Shown here: positions 10,680 to 19,639 of the stretch, in pieces | How positions within the stretch are numbered: position 1 is the first letter of the stretch | Layout of the letters: each line of letters opens with the position of its first letter | NCBI GenBank assembly: GCA_018398815.1 | Contig: CM031622.1 | Location: 16,635,925-16,699,924, forward strand | Length of the DNA: 64,000 nucleotides | Reading direction: 5' to 3' | DNA from: Conus ventricosus | Taxonomy: Eukaryota > Mollusca > Gastropoda > Neogastropoda > Conidae | Position numbers and translations under genes: made by a program | The notes under the pieces: generated by a model | Databases searched by the model: none | What the model was told of the DNA's origin: nothing | What the model saw: only the letters and a program-made list of their open reading frames with translations

Positions 10680-13600
10680 GATAAGATATATGAAGGCCCA
10701 GACGAATTGTTTGAAAACAATGGGAAGAAGATTTATCAAGAGCACTGAATGATATTGATTTAGAAATCATTGACCAACAAAGTACGGGCAAGTGTTGCTC
10801 ATGCTATTTCTCAAGTCCGGGAAACTAAAAAAATAACCCCACCAGTTAAAGTAATGTTAGCTGTTTTAATCGACTATATAACAATAAATGAAAAAAAATC
10901 TAGAAGTCTGGGTTTCAACTAAAAAAAACGACTATTCTTTCTCATAATGAACTTAACACCCGGTTGGGCAGACCAGCTGCTTACACAGTTTGATGTGGCC
11001 GCTGAAGAAGCCAAAATGAGAGGCTCTGGTGGGTCAGAGGGCGAAGTCCTAGAGATCAGATTAAAACAGTCTAAGTATGCGCCGATTGTTGGCAAGGCTT
11101 ACATTCCACTACCTCCAGCATTAGTTTTCGAAAAGACAGTTCAAAAAATAAAGAATACAGACAACAAATGTTTATGGGGGTGTGTTCTCGCAAGGCTGCA
11201 TCCGCCCGCAAAAACGCGAAAGAGTGTTAACATCACCCTTACATCAATAATCTTAACTTTAAATGGAATATCCCTTTCCTGTGAGTGTAGAACAAATTGA
11301 TCAGTTTGAAGAACAAAACAAACCCCAAAAACTGTCAATATCTAACATGGGATGAGGAAACAAAATCTACAACCCGATTAAAGTGTCCAAGAACAGTCCA
11401 ACAATAGGCGAGCCAGACAAAAATCATGTGGACTTACTTCTGATGTTTTCGGGCCCGCGGGGCTACCACATTTCGCATTGAAAACGAACAATGAGTAATT
11501 ATTGAGGCATACTTCAAAGCATTACCATAAACAAGAATTCTGTAGAAAATGTTTAACAAGTATTCCAAACCGCTCAAGCCGCAAGCGAACATAAAGAAAC
11601 ATTGTATCGGCCCAGTTGACTGTAATACAGAACTAATTTACGCCCCCCACCCGAATCTAAGTTATTTTAAGAACTGGAAACGGACGCAAAAATTCTCCCA
11701 TACGTAGTTTACGCAGCTTCGAGTCGCTTATTGTTCCTTATGAAGGGCCAGCACCACAAAAACTTCGAAAACAGTCTTAATTTAGTAATCATCAGATTTG
11801 TTCATTTGCCTTCATTATTGTCAGGTCGGATGGCGCTCATTCAACGCCAGAATTATATAGAGGACCAGATGCGGCTAGAAATTTTTACAGCGCATGCAAA
11901 CAAGTGCGTAATGATTGTTCTAATAATCTGAATTTATCTGAAATCAAGATGACGCCTGAAGACCAACCAAAAGTATGACTCAGCCACACATGTTGGAATT
12001 TTTCGGTTTAGGCCTTTCATCAGGCGCAGCGAATCCGAAGGTTAAGAGACCATGATCACATTAGCGGAAAGTTTAGAGGAGCAGCACACAGGGAAATGCA
12101 AATCTTCAAATAAAGTTTGAACCAAAGACATGGGAAACTGCCCATCTTCTTTCATAACTTGCGAGGTTACGACTCTATCTTATATTGCAAGCAGTAACCA
12201 ACGCCTTCAGGGGGGGGTCATGCATTGCACAGTCCCTCAGAAAAGTACATGTGGTTTCACTTAAATAACATGTCTTTTTATGACTCTATGGGAGCACATG
12301 ATGGGTTCATTAGAGTCACTGGCTATGTCCTTAAAGTCCTGCCCAATTAACGGAAGAATATTTTGACCCAACTCTTGTTAGAAAAAGGGCGTTTACCCTT
12401 ATGAGTACATGAACGTTGGGAAAGGTTTGACGAAGAAACACTTCCCCCTAAAGGCGCGTTCTTTTCTAGTCTTAGAGGAAAGGACATCAGTGATTCTGAT
12501 TACCAGCATGCTCAAGATGCGTGGCAAAAAGTTAGAGTGTAAAACGATGGGAGACTATCATGATTCATATTTAATGGCTGATACATGTTTGTTGGCGGAC
12601 GTCTTTGAAAATTATAGAAAGACCTGCATGAAACTTATAGCCTGGATCCCGTGCATTACATTTCTGCGCCCGGGATGAGTTGGGATGCTTTCTTAAAGCT
12701 TACTGGAGTACAGATTGATTTATTGTCAGATTTACCAATGATTCAGATGATTGAAAACGGATTGCGTGGAGGAATTAGTATGGCGTCGCATCATTACTGT
12801 AAAGCAAACAACAAATACCTAGATGATTATGATCCAAGTAAAAGGTCTAACTATCTTATGTATTTAGATGCAAACAATCTGTATGGATGGGCTATGGCGC
12901 AATCACTTCCACTACGCAACTTTAAAATGTACACTGGCGGCAGTACGAATAATGTTGCAAAAGGCATTAAAGTGGTTAAAACAGTTTAACGCCCGATCGA
13001 CAGCGCGGTTTTATTCTAGAAGTTGACTTAGAATATCCTCAGGAACTCCATGACCTGCATAATGACTACCCATTAGCAGCAGAAAAGTCTAAAGATGATC
13101 CAAGAGAACCGCCTAAACTTGTGCCTATCTTCGGGGCAAAAAAAAATTATGTATGCCATTACAGACTTCTGCAATTTTATTTAAAACATGGTTTGAAGTT
13201 GACAGCTGTTCATCGTATAATTGCTTTTGATCAAGAACAGTTCATGAAACCATACATCATGAAGAACACTGATCTCAGAACTAAATCCACAGATGCTTCG
13301 GAAAAAGACTTTTCAGCTGATGAACAACAGCTGTTTTGGAAAGACTATGGAGAATCCGCACAAGCGTAAAGATGTCAGATTGGTCACTAAAGAGAACGAA
13401 GCAATTAAGCTGACTTCAAAACCTAATTATCAGGACTTCAGAAGATTTCATGATCAGCTTTTTGCATAATGATGAAAAAAAAGAAAGTCAAATTGGACAA
13501 ACCCGTTTTTATGGGTTTACTGTTTTAGAATTATCAAAGCTTTTGATGTTAGAATTTCTTTATGACTACTTTAAACCCTTGTATCCAGAGTCCAGAGTGC

Positions 13601-14097
13601 TTTACACAGATACAGATAGTTTTGTTATAGATATCCCTACTGAAGACATCTATAAAGACATGGAATTAGAAGTAGCTAAAGGAGCGAGCGGATGGTACGA
13701 CACATCCGATTGCCCTAAAGATTCGCCTTTGCATTCAATTACTAACAAGAAGGTTTTAGGAAAGATGAAGGATGAATTATCTGGAAAGGTGATCAAGGAG
13801 TATGTTGGGTTAAGGTAAAAAATGTACAGTATTTCGGGCCAGGAGAAAACTATCAAAAAAGCAAAAGGAATATCTCGCAGTGTTGTGCAGTCGAACATAT
13901 CACATGACAACTACAAAGAAGCATTGTTTGACAATAAGACTTTTCAACATGACAACGTAAAACTACGATCTAATCTACATGAAATCAACACAACAGTTGT
14001 AACAAAGAAGTCATTAGATAGAACAAACACAAAACGTGTGTTTGTTAATCCAGAATTTTCATATGCATATGGACATTGGAGAACCGTACATTAATTA
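10680..14097 (+). pseudogene. Family-B (protein-primed type) DNA polymerase of Polinton 1
   Basis: Polymerase segments are spread over three frames. The N-terminal part is at 10947-11300 (WADQLLTQFDVA; YIPLPPALV) and 11260-12400 (broken). An exonuclease-like segment YHDSYLMADTCLLADVFENY lies in 12409-12678. Palm motif A YLMYLDANNLYGWAMAQ lies in 12651-12989. Further palm sequence is at 13121-13369, motif C YTDTDSFVIDI in 13450-13818, and the C-terminus (VFVNPEFSYAYGHWR) in 13822-14094. Polinton PolB copies the element using a terminal-protein primer; length would be about 1,100 residues, which fits. Motif B around 13340-13420 is damaged by a frame break. The part after 12.4 kb is far cleaner than the part before, where nearly every 50-100 bases needs a shift. 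Confidence 0.9.
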
Positions 14098-14176
14098 AAG
14101 CGGAACTGTGTCTGGTGGGATTATCTGCAGTTCTTCCTTTACAAAAGATCTTTGAGGAGCCGGTTGTTTTGTTGTG

Positions 14177-15045
14177 TCAGTTTCTCGTAAATAATACACG
14201 GGCGGATTTCATTTTTACAATTCTTTTTATTTCATACGGATCAACACTCCAAACTGGATCGGTTGCCCTGATGCGAGTGTCCCCTTCTGCTTCCCACGGT
14301 AAATAAAGGTACCTTACTTTCAAACCAAACGGCAATAGTTTGCTGGATGAAGACTCTCCTTCAACAACATTTATTGTTTTTCTTTTGATTGCTTGTACTG
14401 GTTTTAGCCCTTTAAATTCTTCATTATTCATTGCGCGCAAAACTGAGGGCAGTCTTCTAACCCATTCTGTGTTGCGAGAATTGTCAATCAGCTCTCTGTG
14501 ATACTGGTAGGAAAAAAGTCTTTCAGATAACTGTTTGTTAAAGTTTTCAACCAAAGCCTGTGATCTGTGAACTCCTGGAATGCCTCTGTTAATGGTAACT
14601 CTATGTTTCAACAATAATTGATTCACTTGGCCTTTAAATTCTTTTCCATCATCGACTTGAATCATGCGAGGATAAGTTAAAGGACCTCGCTGGTATATCA
14701 GCTGTATGGCAACAGCAACAGCAGAAGCACTCTTTTGTGTTAATGGTTCCGCATCTTTGTATCTTGAAGCTATGTCAATGACTGTGAGTGCGTACTTAAA
14801 TCTTTTTCGTCTAATCGTATCAGAGGGTAAATATAGAAGGTCCATTTGATGGTGTCGTTTGGAGTTGTATTCACAAAGTGTGGTCTCTGTATTCGTCTAG
14901 GCGCAGGTAAATAAATTTGCCAGATTGCTTGTTTAGATAACCATTCTTTTGCTGTTTGTTCACTGACTCCCGCTGCTTGGCTTAGCTTTTTAATTGCTGT
15001 TATTCCCTTCCAATATCCTTTGGGTGAATAATAGATTTTGTTCAT
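14177..15045 (-). pseudogene. Retroviral-type (DDE) integrase of Polinton 1, one frameshift
   Basis: Two overlapping open segments form one protein. The N-terminal 91 residues (14770-15045, KGYWKGITAIKKL, then a WLSKQAIWQIYLPAP linker) and the 222-residue core (14177-14845) join across a single-base frameshift near 14845-14855. The core has the first Asp in MDLLYLPSDT, the second in IQVDDGKEF and the Glu in RSQALVENFN, so the DDE triad is present. The C-terminal part (VRYLYLPWEAEGD, then RATDPVWSVDPYEI) matches Polinton integrases. The enzyme inserts the element and makes the short target duplication. It is convergent with the polymerase (80 bp apart) and followed 8 bp upstream by the next minus-strand gene. 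Could be functional if the frameshift is a sequencing error. Confidence 0.9.
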
Positions 15046-15052
15046 TTTTTAT

Positions 15053-15460
15053 TCAGCCAATATTATGCGCGACAAAATAGACAACGGTCATACCAAAGGC
15101 AATAAACGTGATTTCTTGCATCTTTTGTTTTTCTGATGGATGATAAAAGTCACTGAATTTTGGTGGGGGCAATGTCTCGATCGGTTTGCCTGTTACTAGA
15201 TAATATTGTTTTATTGCTTGATCAACATCTTTAAATGTGTAAGCTGCATGTCCCTGTTTTTTCAGTGTGTTATTAATAAAATCTAACTGCTCAATTCTCT
15301 GCTTTTCATAGCGATCTTGTGCTGCAGCTAGTTGCTCCACAGCTTTGTTATGTCTTTTTCTCTCGCCGTCATCCCGCAGTTTACTAAACGCGTAATTACT
15401 TCCGCTAAAAGCAAGCGCATTCACCACAGCGCCACCTATCATCATTACGAGTGAAGCCAT
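15053..15460 (-). CDS. Conserved Polinton protein with N-terminal membrane segment and helical middle
   Basis: A 135-residue intact ORF starting MASLVMMIGGAVVNALAFSG. Residues 1-25 are hydrophobic and glycine/alanine rich. Residues 30-65 are a charged helix (AAQDRYEKQRIEQLDFIN). A conserved patch follows (YTFKDVDQAIKQYYLVTG), then SDFYHPSEKQK and a second hydrophobic helix at the C-terminus. I recognise this family from cnidarian-type Polintons, where it sits beside the integrase; its function is unknown, and the two membrane segments suggest an envelope or membrane-associated virion protein (inference). No breaks. Confidence 0.8.
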   Translation of the reverse strand: MASLVMMIGGAVVNALAFSGSNYAFSKLRDDGERKRHNKAVEQLAAAQDRYEKQRIEQLDFINNTLKKQGHAAYTFKDVDQAIKQYYLVTGKPIETLPPPKFSDFYHPSEKQKMQEITFIAFGMTVVYFVAHNIG

Positions 15461-15480
15461 TTTTATAAATGTATTTTTAT

Positions 15481-15711
15481 TTACATATTTATATTCTCTG
15501 GAATTATTCCTTGCTTAACTAGAAAATCTTTCGTAGCAAATGAAGCTGTAATAATAGCGATTAGCTTTGCTAAATCCTCAAAGTCTAGTTTGCCAAGATC
15601 TGCCGGTTTTATTTTTAACAGGCTTTTACCAAGCATTGAGTATCCTACACTTAGACCACCAATAACAGCAGAATGGTATACAAGGTTGGCAATAGTTTTT
15701 TCGGTGCTCAT
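15481..15711 (-). CDS. Small hydrophobic Polinton protein
   Basis: A 76-residue intact ORF beginning MSTEKTIANLVYHSAVIGG. It has one glycine-rich hydrophobic segment (residues 10-28) and a second near residues 48-60, ending in KDFLVKQGIIPENI. This is a recurrent small protein in the same Polinton group, usually adjacent to the preceding gene (20 bp spacing here). Probably membrane-associated; function unknown. It is transcribed away from the plus-strand gene starting at 15747, so 15712-15746 is likely a bidirectional promoter region. Confidence 0.75.
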   Translation of the reverse strand: MSTEKTIANLVYHSAVIGGLSVGYSMLGKSLLKIKPADLGKLDFEDLAKLIAIITASFATKDFLVKQGIIPENINM

Positions 15712-15746
15712 TTTAAAAAATAAAATAATAATAATTAATAAAAAAC

Positions 15747-16280
15747 ATGAACAGCGATGACCTGCTAGAGCTACAGAGCGGCCTACACTGTCTTGGACTT
15801 ACAAATGAAGAAGTTGATGATCAAGCTATTATGCCCAAAAAGAAAAGGTTGTATTCTTTGGCAGCATGTGGAAAAACAAAACAGTTCCTCGGAACTGAAT
15901 TCAGCATAGAACAGATTCAACAGATGTCGCCGCAAGACATTTTAAAGTATCACAACAGGTATGAAGCGCAGCTGGGGTCGAGAATGGTAAAAAGTGTGGG
16001 GCAAACGGTTCTTAGTTTGTACACTAAACTAGTCAGTAGATTTGCTCCCATTGATTCTGAACAAGATCTTACGTATGATTTAACGCAAGATCCAGTTTTA
16101 ACAAAGTCATTAGAGTCTTTAAGCTGTGATTTATATTACAGATTTGGAACATTGTTATCGCCGCTAATCATGGGATTAATTACTTTTAATCATATAGATT
16201 TTATTTCCCTTCAAAATGAACGAGTCGGAAAATCAGCAGAATCAGGAAACACTGAATCAGGTAGAGATAGTGACGAGTGA
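15747..16280 (+). CDS. Conserved uncharacterised Polinton protein, 177 aa
   Basis: Intact ORF starting MNSDDLLELQSGLHCLGLT. After a basic KKKR patch near residues 31-35 comes a conserved region (YHNRYEAQLGSRMVKSVGQT, about residues 71-90). A predicted helical C-terminal half follows, ending DLYYRFGTLLSPLI and an acidic tail. The family recurs in cnidarian-type Polintons but has no known role. It overlaps the next gene's start by 65 bp in a different frame, which is compact viral-style packing. Confidence 0.75.
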   Translation: MNSDDLLELQSGLHCLGLTNEEVDDQAIMPKKKRLYSLAACGKTKQFLGTEFSIEQIQQMSPQDILKYHNRYEAQLGSRMVKSVGQTVLSLYTKLVSRFAPIDSEQDLTYDLTQDPVLTKSLESLSCDLYYRFGTLLSPLIMGLITFNHIDFISLQNERVGKSAESGNTESGRDSDE

Positions 16281-16596
16281 AAAGCTAAAGGATCCTGGGC
16301 GTGTTGCAGCAGGAAAAAGAGTAGCAGAGTTGAACAGACAAAGAAAATTAAAGTTACAATCACAGAATATAACTCATAATGAAAACATAACACCGCCAAC
16401 GCCAACAGTTGATTCAATGCCAGCTCCAGAACAAGAACAAGTTAATTCAAGGGCACCAAAGTCTTCATGGAATATTGAACTTAAAACAGTTGTCATTTTT
16501 GGCGCCATTGCTGCTGCTGGGGCGGTTATTACGGTTATAAAATATATAAAGAATGGCAACAAAAACAAAAGCAGCCAAAAAAATCTGAACCACTAA
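16216..16596 (+). CDS. Single-pass membrane protein of Polinton 1
   Basis: A 126-residue intact ORF. Residues 20-45 carry the conserved KDPGRVAAGKRVAELNRQRK patch, basic and helical. A Pro/Gln/Asn-rich linker follows, then a hydrophobic segment (TVVIFGAIAAAGAVITVI, about residues 90-108) and a lysine-rich tail. This layout (RVAAGK motif plus one transmembrane helix) is conserved in related Polintons. Likely a virion or membrane component; the molecular role is unknown. Starts inside the preceding gene. Confidence 0.75.
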   Translation: MNESENQQNQETLNQVEIVTSEKLKDPGRVAAGKRVAELNRQRKLKLQSQNITHNENITPPTPTVDSMPAPEQEQVNSRAPKSSWNIELKTVVIFGAIAAAGAVITVIKYIKNGNKNKSSQKNLNH

Positions 16597-16691
16597 ATAC
16601 AGAAGAAGACAACAGCACACCAGCACCGCCAACAACAAAAAATAATTTTCATCCATTTCAGATGGAATAATATTTTTAATAAAAATAGATC

Positions 16692-16934
16692 ATGGCGGAT
16701 TATTATTTGTTTAAAATGATGAAGTCAATAAATAAAGACATGGAGTCTATAAAAGACATTTCCATAGACCAGAATTGTAATCAATGCGATTGCTTAGGAT
16801 GTAAGAACTTCATTAAGATCTATGCTAACCAATCTCACGCCAAGGGCGTTAAGCAAGACATCCTCAACGATGACGCGTTTTTTGAGGCGTGTGTGAACTA
16901 TATTAGACATCTACTATTTAAGATAAAAACATAA
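16692..16934 (+). CDS. Small cysteine-cluster protein of Polinton 1
   Basis: An 80-residue intact ORF. The N-terminal third is lysine/methionine rich and helical. Residues 29-38 hold a tight cysteine cluster, CNQCDCLGC, which could bind zinc or form disulfides. The C-terminal half is helical (FFEACVNYIRHLLFKI). I do not recognise the family. It is last in the plus-strand gene series, and its codon use and base composition match its neighbours, so it is likely a real element gene. Confidence 0.55.
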   Translation: MADYYLFKMMKSINKDMESIKDISIDQNCNQCDCLGCKNFIKIYANQSHAKGVKQDILNDDAFFEACVNYIRHLLFKIKT

Positions 16935-16959
16935 ATTGTTTTTTTGATAATTATAAGAT

Positions 16960-17150
16960 AACTTGAATAAGAACTTGGTTGTACTTAAAGGATGACTTAA
17001 TTACAATCTTGAGGTAACTTAATTAAAGAACTTAATTAAGAACTTAATTAAGAAGAACTTAATTAAGAACTTGAAGTAACTTAATTAAAAACTTAATTAA
17101 GAACTTAATTAAGAACTTGAGGATGACTTAAGTAAGAACTTAGAAGTGAC
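16960..17150. repeat. (GAACTTAATTAA)n satellite inside Polinton 1
   Basis: Irregular tandem copies of a 12-bp unit, AACTTAATTAAG, with variants that add GAGGATG or GAAGT. The unit contains the palindrome CTTAATTAAG, so the block can form many short cruciforms. It lies between the last plus-strand gene and a G-rich tract. Confidence 0.9.
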
Positions 17151-17154
17151 TTAA

Positions 17155-17375
17155 GTGTGTGCATGCATGGGGTGGGGGTGGGTAGGGTAGGGTGGGGGGT
17201 GTGCATGCGTGGGGTGGGGGTGGGGGGGTGTGTGTGTGCGTGGGGTGGGGGTGGGGGCCAAGTGATCACAGTAGGGTCGTTTGGCCTAGTTTGCTTTGCA
17301 GGTCAAGTGATCACAGTAGGGTCGTCTAGCGATCACAGTGGGGTCGTTTGGCCTAGTTTGCTGTGCTCCCCTTTT
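17155..17375. repeat. G-rich tract and short direct duplications
   Basis: Bases 17155-17260 are runs of GGGGTGGGGGTG with G-quadruplex potential. Next come duplications of AAGTGATCACAGTAGGGTCG and TTTGGCCTAGTTTGCT (about 17260-17365). Composition is unlike the surrounding element, so this is likely secondary expansion or insertion within it. Bases 17375-17567 hold nothing recognisable. Confidence 0.75.
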
Positions 17376-17567
17376 CTCAACCAGGCTTGCAACTGGCTTT
17401 GGCAGAGTTACAGCAATTACTGCTGTAGCCGAGCTCTTATGGCGGCTCTAATCGCCAGTAGTAGTACATCCGTTGTTGTATATTTGGAGCATTTATATGA
17501 AGATAGTGCTGGCCACACACTACTCCTCTCCATACTGGTAGATGTACTAAGGCCGGCCTAGCCCTAT

Positions 17568-17861
17568 CTAGTTTTGCCAGAACCTCCGAAAATTGTTATT
17601 CTGTTGCATAAGTTCAATGATAGTTTGACGCTTGCTACACAGTTCATTTATACTGATACCTAGCTTGTGAAATTTAGGATAGTTATAAAAACACACAGAA
17701 AGTTGAATAAGTTTTCTAGCATACGAATCAGACATGTTTACCTCCGCCTTAAGAAATGAACGCCATGTTGGATGCGTTTTTTGTTTTTTAAACATGGCTT
17801 TAGCTGTCTCAAGCCAGCGCCCAACAATCAACGCGTGATGGATTGTTTTTTCCTTGGCCAA
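17568..17861 (-). CDS. Uncharacterised helical protein of Polinton 1, 97 aa
   Basis: Intact ORF starting MAKEKTIHHALIVGRWLET. The conserved core is SDSYARKLIQLSVCFYNYP followed by FHKLGISINEL (about residues 44-74), resembling a small DNA-binding-like helical family that I have seen in related Polintons and in some virus-like elements. A role in DNA binding or regulation is inference. It forms a minus-strand pair with the next gene (25 bp apart). Confidence 0.65.
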   Translation of the reverse strand: MAKEKTIHHALIVGRWLETAKAMFKKQKTHPTWRSFLKAEVNMSDSYARKLIQLSVCFYNYPKFHKLGISINELCSKRQTIIELMQQNNNFRRFWQN

Positions 17862-17885
17862 CTTTCAACAATGCAGTGCCATTTT

Positions 17886-18236
17886 TTAAAAAGGAACCAT
17901 CTCATCGATAGTCAAACACGTATTGAAATTGGCTGTATCTTGGTCAACAATATTGCCTTCAACGTTTTCATTTCCTTGAACCAACAAACCTTGAAGATAG
18001 TCGCCCATTTCCAAAGCAGTCAGTTCGCTTTTTTCGTTTCCCCCACCTTCTAGAAAAGCAATACTTCTTTTCGGTTTCACTGGCAAAGAACATGCTTCGC
18101 CCAGTTCCTTTTTTGACAAATAATCTAACATGCAAGTATGGTAAAACTTGTGGTCTTCAATAGCGAGAGCCTGTTCTTCAGTGAACATGTTAGCCATTTT
18201 AAAATACAACCCAGTCGGAGCACAGTCAAAAACCAA
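17886..18236 (-). CDS. Unrecognised protein of Polinton 1, up to 116 aa
   Basis: Open frame of 116 codons. A more natural start may be the second methionine pair (MANMFTEEQALAIEDHKFYH), 13 codons in, because the preceding residues look like leader sequence. It is acidic, with one KPKR patch near the middle, ends in TCLTIDEMVPF, and has no membrane segment. I do not recognise the family. Its position just inside the right terminal repeat and its intact frame suggest a genuine element gene. Confidence 0.55.
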   Translation of the reverse strand: MVFDCAPTGLYFKMANMFTEEQALAIEDHKFYHTCMLDYLSKKELGEACSLPVKPKRSIAFLEGGGNEKSELTALEMGDYLQGLLVQGNENVEGNIVDQDTANFNTCLTIDEMVPF

Positions 18237-18640
18237 CCTTCTTGTGCAGCAGCCTCAGAAAGAATGACGAAACCGGCCGGCTCACGTGACAGCCTCGATG
18301 CAGTCGTGTTGACGTAGCACTCGAGAATGTTCCAAAACATTTGCTGATGCAATATGTTGCAACCCAGCCGAGTGTGCCGCGAGCCCAGTAGGCACGCGAG
18401 GTGTGCGCTGTGTTCTACGTGAACAAAGGCCTCTTGTCACCTCACCCCTCTCTATTCTCCCTCTCGCCACCCCTCGCCCACATCTCATTCCAACAGCTTT
18501 CTGCCTCCCTCCCCCCTTCCCCCCTTCCTCATTCACACACTTGTGCACATACAGGCACACGACAGCGGATCATCTTGATAAATATTACAATGATTGGATA
18601 TATGACTTGTTCTTTCTTTCAACTGTATTTTTTTTCTAAT
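18237..18640. other. Unassigned stretch inside the right end of Polinton 1
   Basis: GC-richer than neighbouring genes, with a pyrimidine-rich segment at 18430-18540 (CTCCCTCTCGCC-like). No gene or element recognised; it may be foreign DNA inserted into the Polinton. Confidence 0.4.
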
Positions 18641-18643
18641 GTT

Positions 18644-18858
18644 CATTGAGAGAGAGAGAATGACAATAACAATGACAATGACCCGTGCCTAGCATAAATT
18701 AAGTGATCAGGTTTCAGCCTTGGCGGGTCTCTGCCTCGTGTCTGTTATACAAAGTTGCATTGAGAGAGAGAGAATGACAATGACCCGTGCCTAGCATAAA
18801 TTAAGTGATCAGGTTTCAGCCTTGGCGGGTCTCTGCCTCGTGTCTGTTATACAAAGTT
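18644..18858. repeat. Direct tandem duplication of about 100 bp
   Basis: Two copies (18644-18757 and 18758-18858) share GAGAGAGAGAATGACAAT and then CCGTGCCTAGCATAAATTAA through TCTGTTATACAAAGTT. The first has an extra AACAATGACAAT repeat. Near identity indicates a recent duplication. It lies next to the right terminal repeat. Confidence 0.92.
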
Positions 18859-18932
18859 TTGTAGGTCGAAATTAGTCAGAATAAGTGTGCGGATTTTATG
18901 TCAAAAATATAACTTAGTTTTAAAAGACAAGC

Positions 18933-19107
18933 AAGTTTAGTAAATTAGTATTGAAAACGGATAACCCTACACAGTATGTTTGTTTGTAGATAATCGTTAT
19001 TTTTTGGTTACTTGTCAGAGAACAGTAATATGCCGCTTCTAGGGCACTTTCGCCCGAAAACTGGTTGAGGGCGAAAGTGAGTTAGAAGCGGCATATTACT
19101 GTTCTCT
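18933..19107 (-). repeat. Right terminal inverted repeat of Polinton 1 (175 bp)
   Basis: Reverse complement of 3901-4086, lacking the 11-bp insertion found on the left. Its inner part (about 18936-18990) repeats the last codons and stop of the ATPase gene, so an orphan ATPase C-terminus sits at this end. The outer 91 bases (19017-19107) form the same hairpin as the left end. Confidence 0.93.
19017..19107. repeat. Terminal hairpin of the right repeat
   Basis: Exact reverse complement of the left hairpin: 25-bp arms, a 3-base mismatch, 11-bp inner arms and a 13-base loop. Perfect agreement of both copies, mismatch included, suggests the two ends are copied or gene-converted from one another. 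Confidence 0.92.
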
Positions 19108-19353
19108 GATAGTGACACTGTAAACATTGCTCAGAGTGAACACTAGATGTGGAAGTCAGATAGTGACACTGTAAACATTGTTCAGAGTGAACACTAGATG
19201 TGGAAGTCAGATAGTGACACTGTAAACATTGCTCAGAGTGAACACTAGATGTGGACGTCAGATAGTGACACTGTAAACATTGTTCAGAGTGAACACTAGA
19301 TGTGGACGTCAGATAGTGACACTGTACATTGCTCAGAGTGAACACTAGATATG
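19108..19353. repeat. 51-bp minisatellite at the Polinton insertion site
   Basis: About 4.8 copies of a 51-bp unit beginning GATAGTGACACTGTAAACAT and ending GATGTGGAAGTCA. The first GATAG doubles as the right target-site duplication. Bases 19354-19639 have a short diverged duplication (GATGTAGCCATCATNTTATG type) but no gene. Confidence 0.93.
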
Positions 19354-19639
19354 ACCTTTCTGCATTCTGTCTTTGCCCGCACGGCGTTTTGATTGTTTAT
19401 GTGTCATCAATATTTTGTTTTTAAATCTCAGAGACAAAATTCAAGTGGAATGATTGACTTCCTTAGCATGGCCCAGTTGTCACAGTGTTAAGGATGTCAG
19501 TGATGTAGCCATCATGTTATGATTTGTTGTTATAAAGAATGACACTGATGAAGCCATCATAATTATGATTTGTTGTTAAAGAATGTCAATGATGTAGCCA
19601 CCATATTATGATTTGTTGTTCGTGGATATGTGTGAACAG

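Larger units (their letters stand above)
3901..19107. mobile_element. Polinton/Maverick element 1, 15.2 kb, both ends present
   Basis: The boundaries are set by matching terminal inverted repeats (3901-4086 and 18933-19107) that begin AGAGAACAGT, with GATAG directly repeated just outside (3896-3900, 19108-19112). The cargo is the Polinton set: A32/HerA-type packaging ATPase, major capsid protein, family-B DNA polymerase and retroviral-type integrase, plus several small proteins I recognise from Polintons of cnidarians and other invertebrates. Polintons are self-synthesising DNA transposons related to adintoviruses and normally 15-20 kb, so the size is typical. Genes from 13.4 to 18.2 kb are nearly all open; those from 4.6 to 12.4 kb are broken by many small indels. 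I did not find a cysteine protease; 4.65-7.38 kb, where it could lie, is unreadable. Confidence 0.93.

Noticed and set aside
18401..18649. Overlapping plus frames of 78-82 codons and minus frame of 92 codons
   Set aside because: Overlapping, low-complexity pyrimidine-rich sequence, no domain.
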